DNA from: Woeseiaceae bacterium
Lineage (GTDB): Bacteria > Pseudomonadota > Gammaproteobacteria > Steroidobacterales > Woeseiaceae
Assembly: GCA_021773115.1 (NCBI GenBank)
Contig: JAJFKS010000005.1
Coordinates: forward strand, 163,390-227,389
Direction: 5' to 3'
Length of the DNA stretch: 64,000 bases
Positions 9,667 through 18,642 of the stretch are shown in pieces. The notes under the pieces are model-generated. The model worked only from the letters and a program-made list of their open reading frames with translations. It searched no databases and was not told the origin of the DNA. The position numbers and the translations under genes were made by a program. Positions within the stretch are counted from its first letter, which is position 1, and every line of letters starts with the position of its first letter.

Positions 9667-9755
9667 GCCGGCAACTAGTCACGAATTGCAAATTGTTCGC
9701 CGGCGAGTCGGCCGTAGTGGATCTTGGTGGCCATTTGCTAGCGCCGGGACTCGCC
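9663..9755 (+). pseudogene. Short remnant resembling the N-terminus of N-acetylglucosamine-6-phosphate deacetylase (nagA-like)
   Basis: ATGA-coupled start after the FAD oxidase; reads MSRQLVTNCKLFAGES-AVVDLGGHLLAPGL, resembling NagA N-terminus (ALTNCKIYTG...VVDLxGxxLxPGFID) with an internal gap, then runs into antisense of namZ. Confidence 0.5.
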
Positions 9756-9761
9756 GTGGCG

Positions 9762-10958
9762 TCAGTCGTACAGCAGGTAGTTAGCGCGTCGCGTATTGAA
9801 TTCGTCAAGCCCGCTTTGGTATGCGGCCTGGATCTCAGTCACGCTCTTGCCGTCAAGCAAGGCCCCGAACGCGGCGTCATTGCCAAGCAGGCGAATATAG
9901 CGTTCGGTCTGCCAGTCATCAGGATACTCGAGCAACAGTTGCCGGGCGATGCTGAGACCGGTCGTCAGCGGTTCGAAGACAGTGCGGTCTGTTATCGTAA
10001 AGCGCACGCCTTCACAGGACTCTTCGGCAAACACACTCGCATCCGGCGTAAACTGTGTGGCCGTGAATGCGATACCCGGGATTTTCAGCGCGTTCAGTTT
10101 CCTGGCGAGCGACGTACCGTCGAGCCACGGAGCGCCGATGAGCTCGAAGGGCGTATCGGTGCCGCGGCCCACAGACAGGTTGGTGGTCTCAAGCAATCCG
10201 ATACCCGGATACAACAAAGCCGCACGCTGGCTGCGCATATTGGGCGACGGATTTACCCAGGCCAGACCCGTGTCGTCGAGGAACTCGCCGCGTCGCCAGC
10301 CCTCAATGCGCACCACCTGCAAGTCGAGGTCGAGACCCAGTTCATCCTTAAAGAGCTTGGCGAGTTCACCCACGGTCATGCCGTGGCGCACGGGGATCGT
10401 ATGAAAGCCGACGAACGACTGCAGGCCGTCATCGAGTACGGGCCCGGCGACATCAATACCGTTAATCGGGTTGGGGCGGTCGAGGACGACAAAGCGAACA
10501 TTGTGTTGGGCGGCGGCCATCATGGCGTTTCCCAGCGTCGAAATGTAGGTGTAGAAGCGCGTGCCGATATCCTGGATATCAAAAACGAGCGTGTCGATGC
10601 CGGCGAGCATGGCCGGTGTCGGTCGACGTACCTCGCCGTACAGGCTAATGACCGGAATGCGCGTAGAGGCCTCAAGCTCATCACCGATGATCGGGATATC
10701 AAGTTTTCCGGAAAGACTGTGCTCGGGACTGAAAATGCGCACGAGCTCAAGCTTGCTTGCAGTGTGCAACAGCTGAATCGTACTGCGGCCGTCCCGGTTA
10801 AGACCGGTGTGATTGGTAATCAGGCCAACACGGCTACCGGCCAGTTGTCGGAAACCGTCGCGTTCGAGCACGTCGACGCCGGGCAGCGTGTCGCCGGCGT
10901 CAACTGACTGGGCTGCAACGAGCAGCAAAAGGAAAAATAGAAAATGTCGAGATTTCAT
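9762..10958 (-). CDS. namZ: DUF1343 family exo-beta-N-acetylmuramidase (NamZ-like)
   Basis: Signal peptide MKSRHFLFFLLLLVAAQSVDA; VGLITNHTGLNRDGRSTIQLL, FDIQDIGTRFYTYI, VLDRPNPINGIDVAGP, LLYPGIGLLETTNLSVGRGTDTPFE are DUF1343 hallmarks. Confidence 0.87.
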   Translation of the reverse strand: MKSRHFLFFLLLLVAAQSVDAGDTLPGVDVLERDGFRQLAGSRVGLITNHTGLNRDGRSTIQLLHTASKLELVRIFSPEHSLSGKLDIPIIGDELEASTRIPVISLYGEVRRPTPAMLAGIDTLVFDIQDIGTRFYTYISTLGNAMMAAAQHNVRFVVLDRPNPINGIDVAGPVLDDGLQSFVGFHTIPVRHGMTVGELAKLFKDELGLDLDLQVVRIEGWRRGEFLDDTGLAWVNPSPNMRSQRAALLYPGIGLLETTNLSVGRGTDTPFELIGAPWLDGTSLARKLNALKIPGIAFTATQFTPDASVFAEESCEGVRFTITDRTVFEPLTTGLSIARQLLLEYPDDWQTERYIRLLGNDAAFGALLDGKSVTEIQAAYQSGLDEFNTRRANYLLYD

Positions 10959-10978
10959 AGAATGGATACAGTAGAGCA

Positions 10979-11875
10979 ATGCACGAGAACTTGACAACTG
11001 AAGCGGCGAATCCTGGTTCGACCGATCTGGATCGGCTGACTAGCGTCGAGCTCGTGCAGCTGATTAATGCCGAGGATGCGAATATCGCGGCTGCGGTCGC
11101 CGAACAATCCGAAGTGATTGCAGAGGCGGTTGATTTGATCGCAGCAAGACTTGCGGAGGGTGGGCGATTGATTTATCTCGGCGCGGGAACGTCTGGTCGG
11201 CTCGGGGTACTGGACGCCTCCGAGTGTCCGCCGACCTTCAACGCTGATCCATCACAGGTTGTGGGTTTGATCGCAGGTGGTGACGAAGCGCTGCGGCGCG
11301 CCATTGAAGGGGCGGAGGACTCCGCGGATCTTGGTGCCGAGAACCTCAGGCAGCTGAAACTGACCGCGAAGGACGTCGTTGTTGGCATCGCTGCCAGCGG
11401 CACCACGCCCTATGTCTTGGGAGCGCTGGACGAAGCGCGCTCAATAGGCGCGGCGACCATCGGCCTGACATGCAATCGTGATGCGCCGATAGCTCTGCAC
11501 GCCGACATTTCGATAGCGGTCGTTACAGGTCCCGAAGTGCTGGCCGGGTCAACCCGTATGAAAGCCGGCACCGCCACCAAGATGGTACTCAACATGCTAA
11601 GCACGGCGTCGATGGTCCGTTTAGGTAAGACATACGGCAACCTGATGGTTGACCTGCGCGCAAGCAACGAAAAGCTTATCGGCCGATCCTTGCGAATCCT
11701 GCAGTCATTGAGCGGGCTGACGCTGGGCGAGGCGAGGACCGTACTCGATGCCAGTGACGGGGAGCTCAAGACAGCCATTGTCAGTCAGCGGCTCGACATC
11801 AGCGCCGAAAAAGCACGGCAGCGCTTGCGGGATGCGAGCGGTCGCCTGCGTGCCGCGCTCGGTGAAGATGAGTAA
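10979..11875 (+). CDS. murQ: N-acetylmuramic acid 6-phosphate etherase
   Basis: SIS-domain MurQ motifs: IYLGAGTSGRLGVLDASECPPTF, GLIAGGDEAL, VVGIAASGTTPYVLGAL, VLAGSTRMKAGTATKMVLNMLST. Confidence 0.95.
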   Translation: MHENLTTEAANPGSTDLDRLTSVELVQLINAEDANIAAAVAEQSEVIAEAVDLIAARLAEGGRLIYLGAGTSGRLGVLDASECPPTFNADPSQVVGLIAGGDEALRRAIEGAEDSADLGAENLRQLKLTAKDVVVGIAASGTTPYVLGALDEARSIGAATIGLTCNRDAPIALHADISIAVVTGPEVLAGSTRMKAGTATKMVLNMLSTASMVRLGKTYGNLMVDLRASNEKLIGRSLRILQSLSGLTLGEARTVLDASDGELKTAIVSQRLDISAEKARQRLRDASGRLRAALGEDE

Positions 11876-12824
11876 GCGCACACACATTCTTGGTATTGAT
11901 GGTGGTGGCTCGAAAACAGCTGTGCGCATCGCCTTAATCGAAAACGACGGCGCGATACAAGTCGTCGGTGATGGGCACAGTGGTCCGTCCAATGTGCGCG
12001 CTGTTGGGCAGGCGCATGCAGAGATCAATCTCAATGTGGCAGTCGATGCGGCGCATCGCATGGCCGGGACTTCCAAAGACGTCATCGACTATGCGGTACT
12101 GGGTCTGGCCGGCAGTTCGTCGCCCGAGGTTAAATCCTTTATCGAAAACTGGGCCGCGCGAAGAGCACTCGCGAAAACCGTCGACATTGTGCACGACGCC
12201 GACCCGGTGCTGGCGGTCGGCGCACCTGATGGTGATGGTATCGCCCTCATCGTCGGCACGGGTTCTGCGGCGATCGGTCGCGGCAGCGATGGGCAGCGTC
12301 TGGTCACAGGTGGCTGGGGACACTGGTTCGGTGACACTGGCAGCGGCTACGACCTCGGACGTCGGGCGTTGGCAGCCGTGGCCGATGCGGTGGATGGTGT
12401 CGGGCCCGAAACGCTACTCGTAGAGCGCGTTCTGCGGCATCTGCACACCGACAATCCTCGCGAGATACTGAAACAGCTTGGTCGCAATACCGATGTGAGT
12501 CGTGAGATTGCGTCGGTCGCGCGTATTCTGCTGGCTGCGGCCGAAGACGGTGACGAGGTTGCCAATGTCATTGTCACCGCTGCCGCCGCTGGCACGGCAG
12601 CGCTGGTGCGCGCGACGATCGACAAACTTGGCCTGGAGCATGATGCGCCATTGGCGATTGCTGGCGGAGTGGTGTGTTCGAACACAATGTACCGCGAAAC
12701 CTTGTTGCAGAATTTACGAGCGCAGGGAATCGAACCTGCGTTAGTTACCGTCGTGCACGAGCCGGTCGAAGGCTGCCTGCTAATGGCGCGTGAACGCCTG
12801 CTTGGCACAAAGACTGTGATGTGA
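11868..12824 (+). CDS. BadF/BadG-type amino-sugar kinase (N-acetylglucosamine/MurNAc kinase-like)
   Basis: ILGIDGGGSKTAVRI, GHSGPSNVR, IVGTGSAAIGRGSDG, GGWGHWFGDTGSGYDLGRRAL. Start at ATG 11868 overlaps the murQ stop; the ORF-track start at 11748 is inside murQ. Confidence 0.87.
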   Translation: MSKRTHILGIDGGGSKTAVRIALIENDGAIQVVGDGHSGPSNVRAVGQAHAEINLNVAVDAAHRMAGTSKDVIDYAVLGLAGSSSPEVKSFIENWAARRALAKTVDIVHDADPVLAVGAPDGDGIALIVGTGSAAIGRGSDGQRLVTGGWGHWFGDTGSGYDLGRRALAAVADAVDGVGPETLLVERVLRHLHTDNPREILKQLGRNTDVSREIASVARILLAAAEDGDEVANVIVTAAAAGTAALVRATIDKLGLEHDAPLAIAGGVVCSNTMYRETLLQNLRAQGIEPALVTVVHEPVEGCLLMARERLLGTKTVM

Positions 12825-14110
12825 CCGGATTGAGCCAAAAGCGCAGCCGCTGGACCTGGCTGCCAAGTCTGTATTTCGCTGAAGGCTTGCCATTTGTCGC
12901 GGCAATGACCGTGTCCGTGATCATGTACAAGCGACTCGATATATCCAATGCCGAGGTCGCGTTTTACACCAGTTGGTTGTACCTGCCGTGGGTAATCAAG
13001 CCCCTTTGGAGCCCGATTGTCGATCTCCTGAAGACTCGCCGCTTCTGGATTATCGCGATGCAGCTTCTGTTGGGTGCCGGCTTCGCAACCGTCGCACTGT
13101 GTATCCAGGCGGACAATTTCTTTCGCTACTCACTCGCTGCATTCTGGCTCATCGCATTCAGTTCGGCGACGCACGATATTGCGGCAGACGGTTTTTATAT
13201 CCTGTCTCTATCGGACCACGAACAGGCCTGGTTCGTCGGCATTCGCAATACGTTCTACCGTCTCGCAATGATAGCCGGCCAGGGATTACTGGTTATGGTT
13301 GCCGGTTATCTCGAAAACGAAACGAACAATATACAACTCTCCTGGAGCATTGTTTTCTATCTGCTTGCAGGCTTTTATGTTGTGTTGTTCGCCTGGCACA
13401 GGAAGGTCCTGCCGCGACCGGGAGCGGACGTCATCGGCGTGGCAGAGTCCCTGGGCAGTCTGCTGGCGAAGTTCGTTCACACCTTTGTCATGTTTTTTAA
13501 AAAACAGCACATCGGCAAAGTACTGGCGTTTCTATTGCTGTACCGGGTCGCCGAGGCCCAATTGGCAAAGCTCGCACCGCCCTTTCTGCTGGATGAGCGC
13601 TCAATCGGCGGACTTGGCCTGGCCACCTCGGACGTGGGTTTTGTCTATGGTACGGTCGGCGCGTTGATGTTGACGCTGGGTGGCTTGCTGGGCGGTTTCC
13701 TGGCGGCACGGGACGGGCTCCGACATTGGCTCTGGTGGATGGTTCTGGCGATCAATTTGCCGAATGCGGTCTACGTGTTGCTCGCATTCGCGCAACCGGA
13801 TAGCGTACTACTGGTAACTATTGCTGTCGGCATTGAGCAATTTGGATACGGACTCGGTTTCGCCGCGTATACACTGTATATGTTGTACGTGTCGAGGGGC
13901 ACCCATAGCACGGCGCACTTCGCAATTTGCACAGGCTTTATGGCGCTTGGCATGATGCTCCCTGGTATGGTCAGCGGCTGGTTTCAGGAGGTGCTGGGTT
14001 ATCAGAATTTCTTCATCTGGGTGCTGGCAGCGACAATTCCGTCATTCATCGTCGTAGCGATGATACCGCTTGACCCGGACTTCGGGCGCGAGAAATCCGA
14101 AGTGTCATGA
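12821..14110 (+). CDS. ampG: AmpG-like MFS permease (muropeptide/anhydro-sugar importer)
   Basis: LYFAEGLPF, WVIKPLWSPIVD, SSATHDIAADGFYI and multiple TMs; GTG start overlaps the kinase stop by 4 bp. Confidence 0.83.
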   Translation: MTGLSQKRSRWTWLPSLYFAEGLPFVAAMTVSVIMYKRLDISNAEVAFYTSWLYLPWVIKPLWSPIVDLLKTRRFWIIAMQLLLGAGFATVALCIQADNFFRYSLAAFWLIAFSSATHDIAADGFYILSLSDHEQAWFVGIRNTFYRLAMIAGQGLLVMVAGYLENETNNIQLSWSIVFYLLAGFYVVLFAWHRKVLPRPGADVIGVAESLGSLLAKFVHTFVMFFKKQHIGKVLAFLLLYRVAEAQLAKLAPPFLLDERSIGGLGLATSDVGFVYGTVGALMLTLGGLLGGFLAARDGLRHWLWWMVLAINLPNAVYVLLAFAQPDSVLLVTIAVGIEQFGYGLGFAAYTLYMLYVSRGTHSTAHFAICTGFMALGMMLPGMVSGWFQEVLGYQNFFIWVLAATIPSFIVVAMIPLDPDFGREKSEVS

Positions 14111-14172
14111 TTCGCCATTATTGTTCTCCATCATTGCCACATTGAAATGCAAGGATTGAGTCAGCTTGTTAA

Positions 14173-15444
14173 TTGAAAAAGAGGTTCAATGTGGATTCCA
14201 TTGTAGTTGTAGGCGGTAAAAAACTTTCCGGCAAGATTTCCACCAGCGGATCAAAGAACGCGGCGCTGCCAATTCTATTTTCAAGCTTGTTAGCCGATGG
14301 CGTACATCGTTTCGACAACGTGCCCGCCCTGCGCGACATTGACTCAACTGAATTGTTGCTCACTGCACTTAATTGCGACATCGAACGTGACGGGCATTCG
14401 ATGCAGGTCGCCGTGAAGCCACCTATAAAGCCTGAGGCGTCATATGACCTTGTTCGCAAAATGCGGGCCAGCATTCTTTGTCTTGGGCCCTTGCTGGCGC
14501 GCTACGGTGAAGCACGCGTCAGCTTGCCGGGCGGCTGTGCAATAGGCTCTCGTCCTATCGATTTGCATATCGATACGATGCGCCGTCTCGGTGCCGAGAT
14601 TGATACCGAGGAAGGCTACGTTGTTGCTCGAGCGGGTCGACTCAAGGGTGATCGAATCCTTTTTGAAAAACTGACGGTCGGTGGCACCGAGAACGCGCTG
14701 ATGGCGGCGTCTCTTGCGAAGGGGACCACCGTTATCGAGAATGCCGCGAAAGAGCCCGAGGTTGTTGACCTGGCTCGCTATTTGAAAACGATGGGCGCTA
14801 AAATCGATGGTGAGGGTAGCAGTGTCATAACGATTGACGGCGTCGATGAACTTGTACCGGGTCGGCACCGCATCGTTGCTGACCGAATCGAAGCTGGGAC
14901 ACTGCTGATCGCCGGCGCCATTACCGGCGGTGATGTGGTGGTTGAAAATTGCGAACCGGAACACCTGCGATCGCTGATCGAGCACCTGATCGCGTGCGGC
15001 TTTGATGTCACGAACGATGAAACGTCAATTTCGATCGCCGCCTGCGATAGTTGGAAAGCGACGGATATTTCCACCGCGCCATACCCCGGGTTTCCAACGG
15101 ACCTGCAAGCCCAGTACATGGCGCTGATGACACAGGCTGAGGGGACATCTGTAATTACAGAAGGGATATTCGAGAATCGTTTTATGCATGTGCAGGAGCT
15201 GGTCCGTCTTGGTGCGGACATTTCGCCAATGTCACAGGTTGCCGTCGTCCGCGGCGATCGCGGCGGACTGAGCGGCGCCCCGGTAATGGCAACCGATCTG
15301 CGTGCGAGTGCCAGCCTGATTCTTGCTGGCCTTGTCGCGAAAGGCGAAACCCGTGTGAACCGAATCTACCACCTGGATCGTGGTTATGAGCACCTTGAGG
15401 ACAAGCTGAAGTCCCTGGGGGCAGATGTGTTGCGAGTTTCGTAG
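14173..15444 (+). CDS. murA: UDP-N-acetylglucosamine 1-carboxyvinyltransferase
   Basis: [52 protein letters not shown] (catalytic-loop Cys retained), [15 protein letters not shown]. Start TTG 14173 or GTG about 14191. Confidence 0.93.
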   Translation: MKKRFNVDSIVVVGGKKLSGKISTSGSKNAALPILFSSLLADGVHRFDNVPALRDIDSTELLLTALNCDIERDGHSMQVAVKPPIKPEASYDLVRKMRASILCLGPLLARYGEARVSLPGGCAIGSRPIDLHIDTMRRLGAEIDTEEGYVVARAGRLKGDRILFEKLTVGGTENALMAASLAKGTTVIENAAKEPEVVDLARYLKTMGAKIDGEGSSVITIDGVDELVPGRHRIVADRIEAGTLLIAGAITGGDVVVENCEPEHLRSLIEHLIACGFDVTNDETSISIAACDSWKATDISTAPYPGFPTDLQAQYMALMTQAEGTSVITEGIFENRFMHVQELVRLGADISPMSQVAVVRGDRGGLSGAPVMATDLRASASLILAGLVAKGETRVNRIYHLDRGYEHLEDKLKSLGADVLRVS

Positions 15445-15477
15445 TCAATCCAGCGGCCGTTTAAGCCCGTTAAATTC

Positions 15478-17916
15478 CTACTCATACCTCAACGCCAGCA
15501 CCGGCCTCGCCGTCGCAGCCCGACTGGCTTGCAACACAATAGTCATCCAGGCCGCTGCCAATGCAGCCAGGCCTGCAGCAATAAATAACCATGCCCATTC
15601 GCTGAATGGCGCCTTGTACACGAACCGGGTCAGCCACTGATTCATGAAGTAATACGCCACTGGCCAGGCAATCACATTCGCGAGTAACACGAGCTTTGTG
15701 AAATCGGATGTGAGTAACCAGACAATGTCTTTAACGGATGCGCCCATCACTTTACGGATGCCGATTTCCTTCGTACGACGTTCGGTCGTAAAGGATGCGA
15801 GGCCAAAAAGCCCCAAAGTCGCGACAAAAATAGCAAATGCGGAAAAAACGGCAAACATTTGAGCCTGTCGCTGTTCCGACCGATAAAGTGCATCAAAGCG
15901 ATCGTCAAGGAATTCCCAGAACACCGGCTCGCCCGGAACCAACTTGCTCCACACCGATTCAAAATGAGCGATCGCATCCCGATGGTCACCGGGCGCCAGT
16001 TTCACCGATATGCGGCGGCCATAGTTTGGGCTTGGTTCCTCAAAGATTGTTGCTTTGATCTCATTGTGCAGGGAAGAGAAATGTATATCCGGGATAACGC
16101 CGACTACTTCCCGGTCAATGACTCTTGTGAGTTCCCGATTGAGCGGCGAGCGAATGATCTTGCCGATCGCTTCCTCGGGCGACCAGCCAAAGCGGCGTGC
16201 AGCGGACACATTTAGAATAGCTGCGGCCTTGACGACCGGGTTTTCCTCAGTGGGTTCCGGCACTCGCATCTCATTCTGCCGAAAAGCACGCCCAGCAATG
16301 AAGTCAATGTCGTAATGATCGAACCACTGGTAGTCGACTTTGATGTTCGCTATGCCTATGAAATTTTCCCTGACTATTTGCTCGCCCTCGGCAATGTAGC
16401 CTGAGCCATCGTTATTCTGCATGCCGGGCACGCGTGACGAATAAACAGCGGATAAAATGTCGGGATGCGCCTCAAGCTCCGCCTTCATTGGCTCGTAGAG
16501 TTCCCAAAGATCGGAGAAAAATGGCAGATTGCTAATGAGATTGCGCGACTTATCAAAGCCGAGATCAGCATTCTTCGCATAGTTCATCTGCGCAATGACG
16601 ACACCCGTCGCGATCATGAGTGCTATTGACGTCGCAAACTGGAAAACCACCAGGCCCTTTCTGAGTAGCACGGAGCCGCTACCCGATACGGAACCTTTCA
16701 GTACCTCGGCGGGCTTAAATTTTGACAGGTAGAGTGCCGGGTAGCTTCCGGCAAACAGCCCAACGACTATCACACCGGCGACCAGTATCGCGATCGCGCC
16801 GGGATTCGCCAGTGAAAATTCAAGCGGCTTTTCGAGGTAGTTGGAAAATCCTGTTATAGACAGTTCGACGATGACAAGGGCGAGCAACATTGCGATCGCC
16901 GTTAACAGAATCGATTCGCCCATAAACTGCGTGATCAGCTGACTCCGGTGAGCGCCAACCACTTTTCGGATTCCAACCTCTCGTGCACGCTGCGTCGATC
17001 GAGCCGTGGTCAGATTCATGAAATTGACACACGCGATTAGTAGTACAAAAAGGGCAACAGCGGAAAACGTGTAAACCGTGTTTATGCTGCCATTCTCCTG
17101 CCACTCACCGTCACGGTCCGAGCTAAGGTGAATATCGGTCAGAGCCTGCAGCGAAAGAAACGAACTGCTTTCGGCATCTTCGCTCCAGTGCCTGATCAGG
17201 AAGTCAAGAAATTTTGCCTCGAGATCTGCCGGATCAAATCCTTCGGGCAGTCGGACATAGGTGTAATAGTTGTTACTGCCCCAGCTTTCCAGTTCGTCCG
17301 GACCCATCATTAAGGGAATTGCTGCGATTGAGCCGACAATTTCAAACTGCATGTGTGTGTTGTCAGGCAAATCCTTTATGATTGCCGTTACTGTGACGTC
17401 CGCCTGATCCATCAGATTCAGTGTTTGACCAATGGGGTCTTCATCTCCGAAGTAACGTGCCGCCGCTCGCTCTGACATGACGATGTCGGTTGGCCGCGCA
17501 AGGGCGGTTTCCGGATCGCCATCGACAAATTCGAGATTGAAGAATTTGAATACGTTCGGATCGGCGATTACCAGTTGCTGTTCGCGGAGTCGGATATCAT
17601 CTCGCGATAAGGTGACTCCACCCGTGGAAAGAATTCTTGTGATGTCCTCCACTTCGGCGAAGTCCTGTTTCATCAGCGGGGCGATGGGCGGGGCAACCGC
17701 AGCAAGCCGCAAATCATTGCCAAGGAAATCTCGAGTGACTCGATAAATTCGATCGGCGTTATCCCAGTGTTTGTCATAGGAAACTTCATAACGGACGAAC
17801 ATCGCAATCATGATGCAGCACGCTAGTCCAATGGCAAGGCCGATGATGTTGATGGCACTGAACAGTGGATTTCCGACAATATTGCGCCAGGCAATTTTAA
17901 AGTAGCTATTGAGCAT
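15478..17916 (-). CDS. ABC transporter permease, FtsX/MacB-type
   Basis: [34 protein letters not shown]; duplicated FtsX domains (TTARSTQRAREVGIRKVVGAHR, TERRTKEIGIRKVMGAS). Confidence 0.92.
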   Translation of the reverse strand: MLNSYFKIAWRNIVGNPLFSAINIIGLAIGLACCIMIAMFVRYEVSYDKHWDNADRIYRVTRDFLGNDLRLAAVAPPIAPLMKQDFAEVEDITRILSTGGVTLSRDDIRLREQQLVIADPNVFKFFNLEFVDGDPETALARPTDIVMSERAAARYFGDEDPIGQTLNLMDQADVTVTAIIKDLPDNTHMQFEIVGSIAAIPLMMGPDELESWGSNNYYTYVRLPEGFDPADLEAKFLDFLIRHWSEDAESSSFLSLQALTDIHLSSDRDGEWQENGSINTVYTFSAVALFVLLIACVNFMNLTTARSTQRAREVGIRKVVGAHRSQLITQFMGESILLTAIAMLLALVIVELSITGFSNYLEKPLEFSLANPGAIAILVAGVIVVGLFAGSYPALYLSKFKPAEVLKGSVSGSGSVLLRKGLVVFQFATSIALMIATGVVIAQMNYAKNADLGFDKSRNLISNLPFFSDLWELYEPMKAELEAHPDILSAVYSSRVPGMQNNDGSGYIAEGEQIVRENFIGIANIKVDYQWFDHYDIDFIAGRAFRQNEMRVPEPTEENPVVKAAAILNVSAARRFGWSPEEAIGKIIRSPLNRELTRVIDREVVGVIPDIHFSSLHNEIKATIFEEPSPNYGRRISVKLAPGDHRDAIAHFESVWSKLVPGEPVFWEFLDDRFDALYRSEQRQAQMFAVFSAFAIFVATLGLFGLASFTTERRTKEIGIRKVMGASVKDIVWLLTSDFTKLVLLANVIAWPVAYYFMNQWLTRFVYKAPFSEWAWLFIAAGLAALAAAWMTIVLQASRAATARPVLALRYE

Positions 17917-18616
17917 GACGCGCCTCGCTTGCCTGGTTCAGGCCCACGATATTTTCGGATAGCACTCGGCCGTCAAGCATATTGACGATGCGACTGGCAT
18001 GATCAGCATGCCCCGGATCATGTGTCACCATTACGATAGTCGTACCGTCTCTGTTGAGTTGATTCAAAAGTTCAAGCACCTCTTCACCATTGCTCGTATC
18101 GAGATTTCCGGTCGGCTCGTCCGCGAGAATCAGTTTCGGCTGGTTAACTACCGCGCGCGCAACTGCGACGCGTTGTTGCTGGCCGCCCGAAAGCTGTTGT
18201 GGCCGATGTCCGGCACGATGTGCAATGCCAACGCGCTCCAATACTGTCTGCACTCTTTTCTCGCGTTCCGCCGCGGGTACCTTTTGATAAAGGAGCGGTA
18301 ACATCACGTTTTCTGCGACAGTCAGTTCGTCAACCAGGTTGAAACTCTGGAAAATGAATCCGATGTTATGTTTGCGAATGTCGGCCAACTTGCTTTCGCC
18401 ATACGCGGCAACTTCTTCATCGAGAAACATATAACGACCAGTGTCCGGCGAATCCAGCATGCCCATGATGTTCAAGAGCGTCGATTTGCCGCAACCTGAC
18501 GTTCCCATGATGGCGATAAACTCTCCCGCTTTTACTTCCAGGTTGATGTTGTCCAACGCCGTTGTCTCTATGTCGCTGGTCCGATACGCCTTCGTAAGGC
18601 CATACATCTCAATCAT
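17906..18616 (-). CDS. ABC transporter ATP-binding protein (MacB/LolD type)
   Basis: Walker [10 protein letters not shown], signature [14 protein letters not shown], Walker [13 protein letters not shown]. Confidence 0.95.
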   Translation of the reverse strand: MIEMYGLTKAYRTSDIETTALDNINLEVKAGEFIAIMGTSGCGKSTLLNIMGMLDSPDTGRYMFLDEEVAAYGESKLADIRKHNIGFIFQSFNLVDELTVAENVMLPLLYQKVPAAEREKRVQTVLERVGIAHRAGHRPQQLSGGQQQRVAVARAVVNQPKLILADEPTGNLDTSNGEEVLELLNQLNRDGTTIVMVTHDPGHADHASRIVNMLDGRVLSENIVGLNQASEARHAQ

Positions 18617-18642
18617 CTTGGTCCACTCCTGATTTAATACTG

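Noticed and set aside
9663-10907. 414-aa plus-strand ORF
   Set aside because: Almost entirely antisense to namZ, whose DUF1343 motifs are unambiguous; only its first ~31 codons look meaningful (nagA-like remnant).
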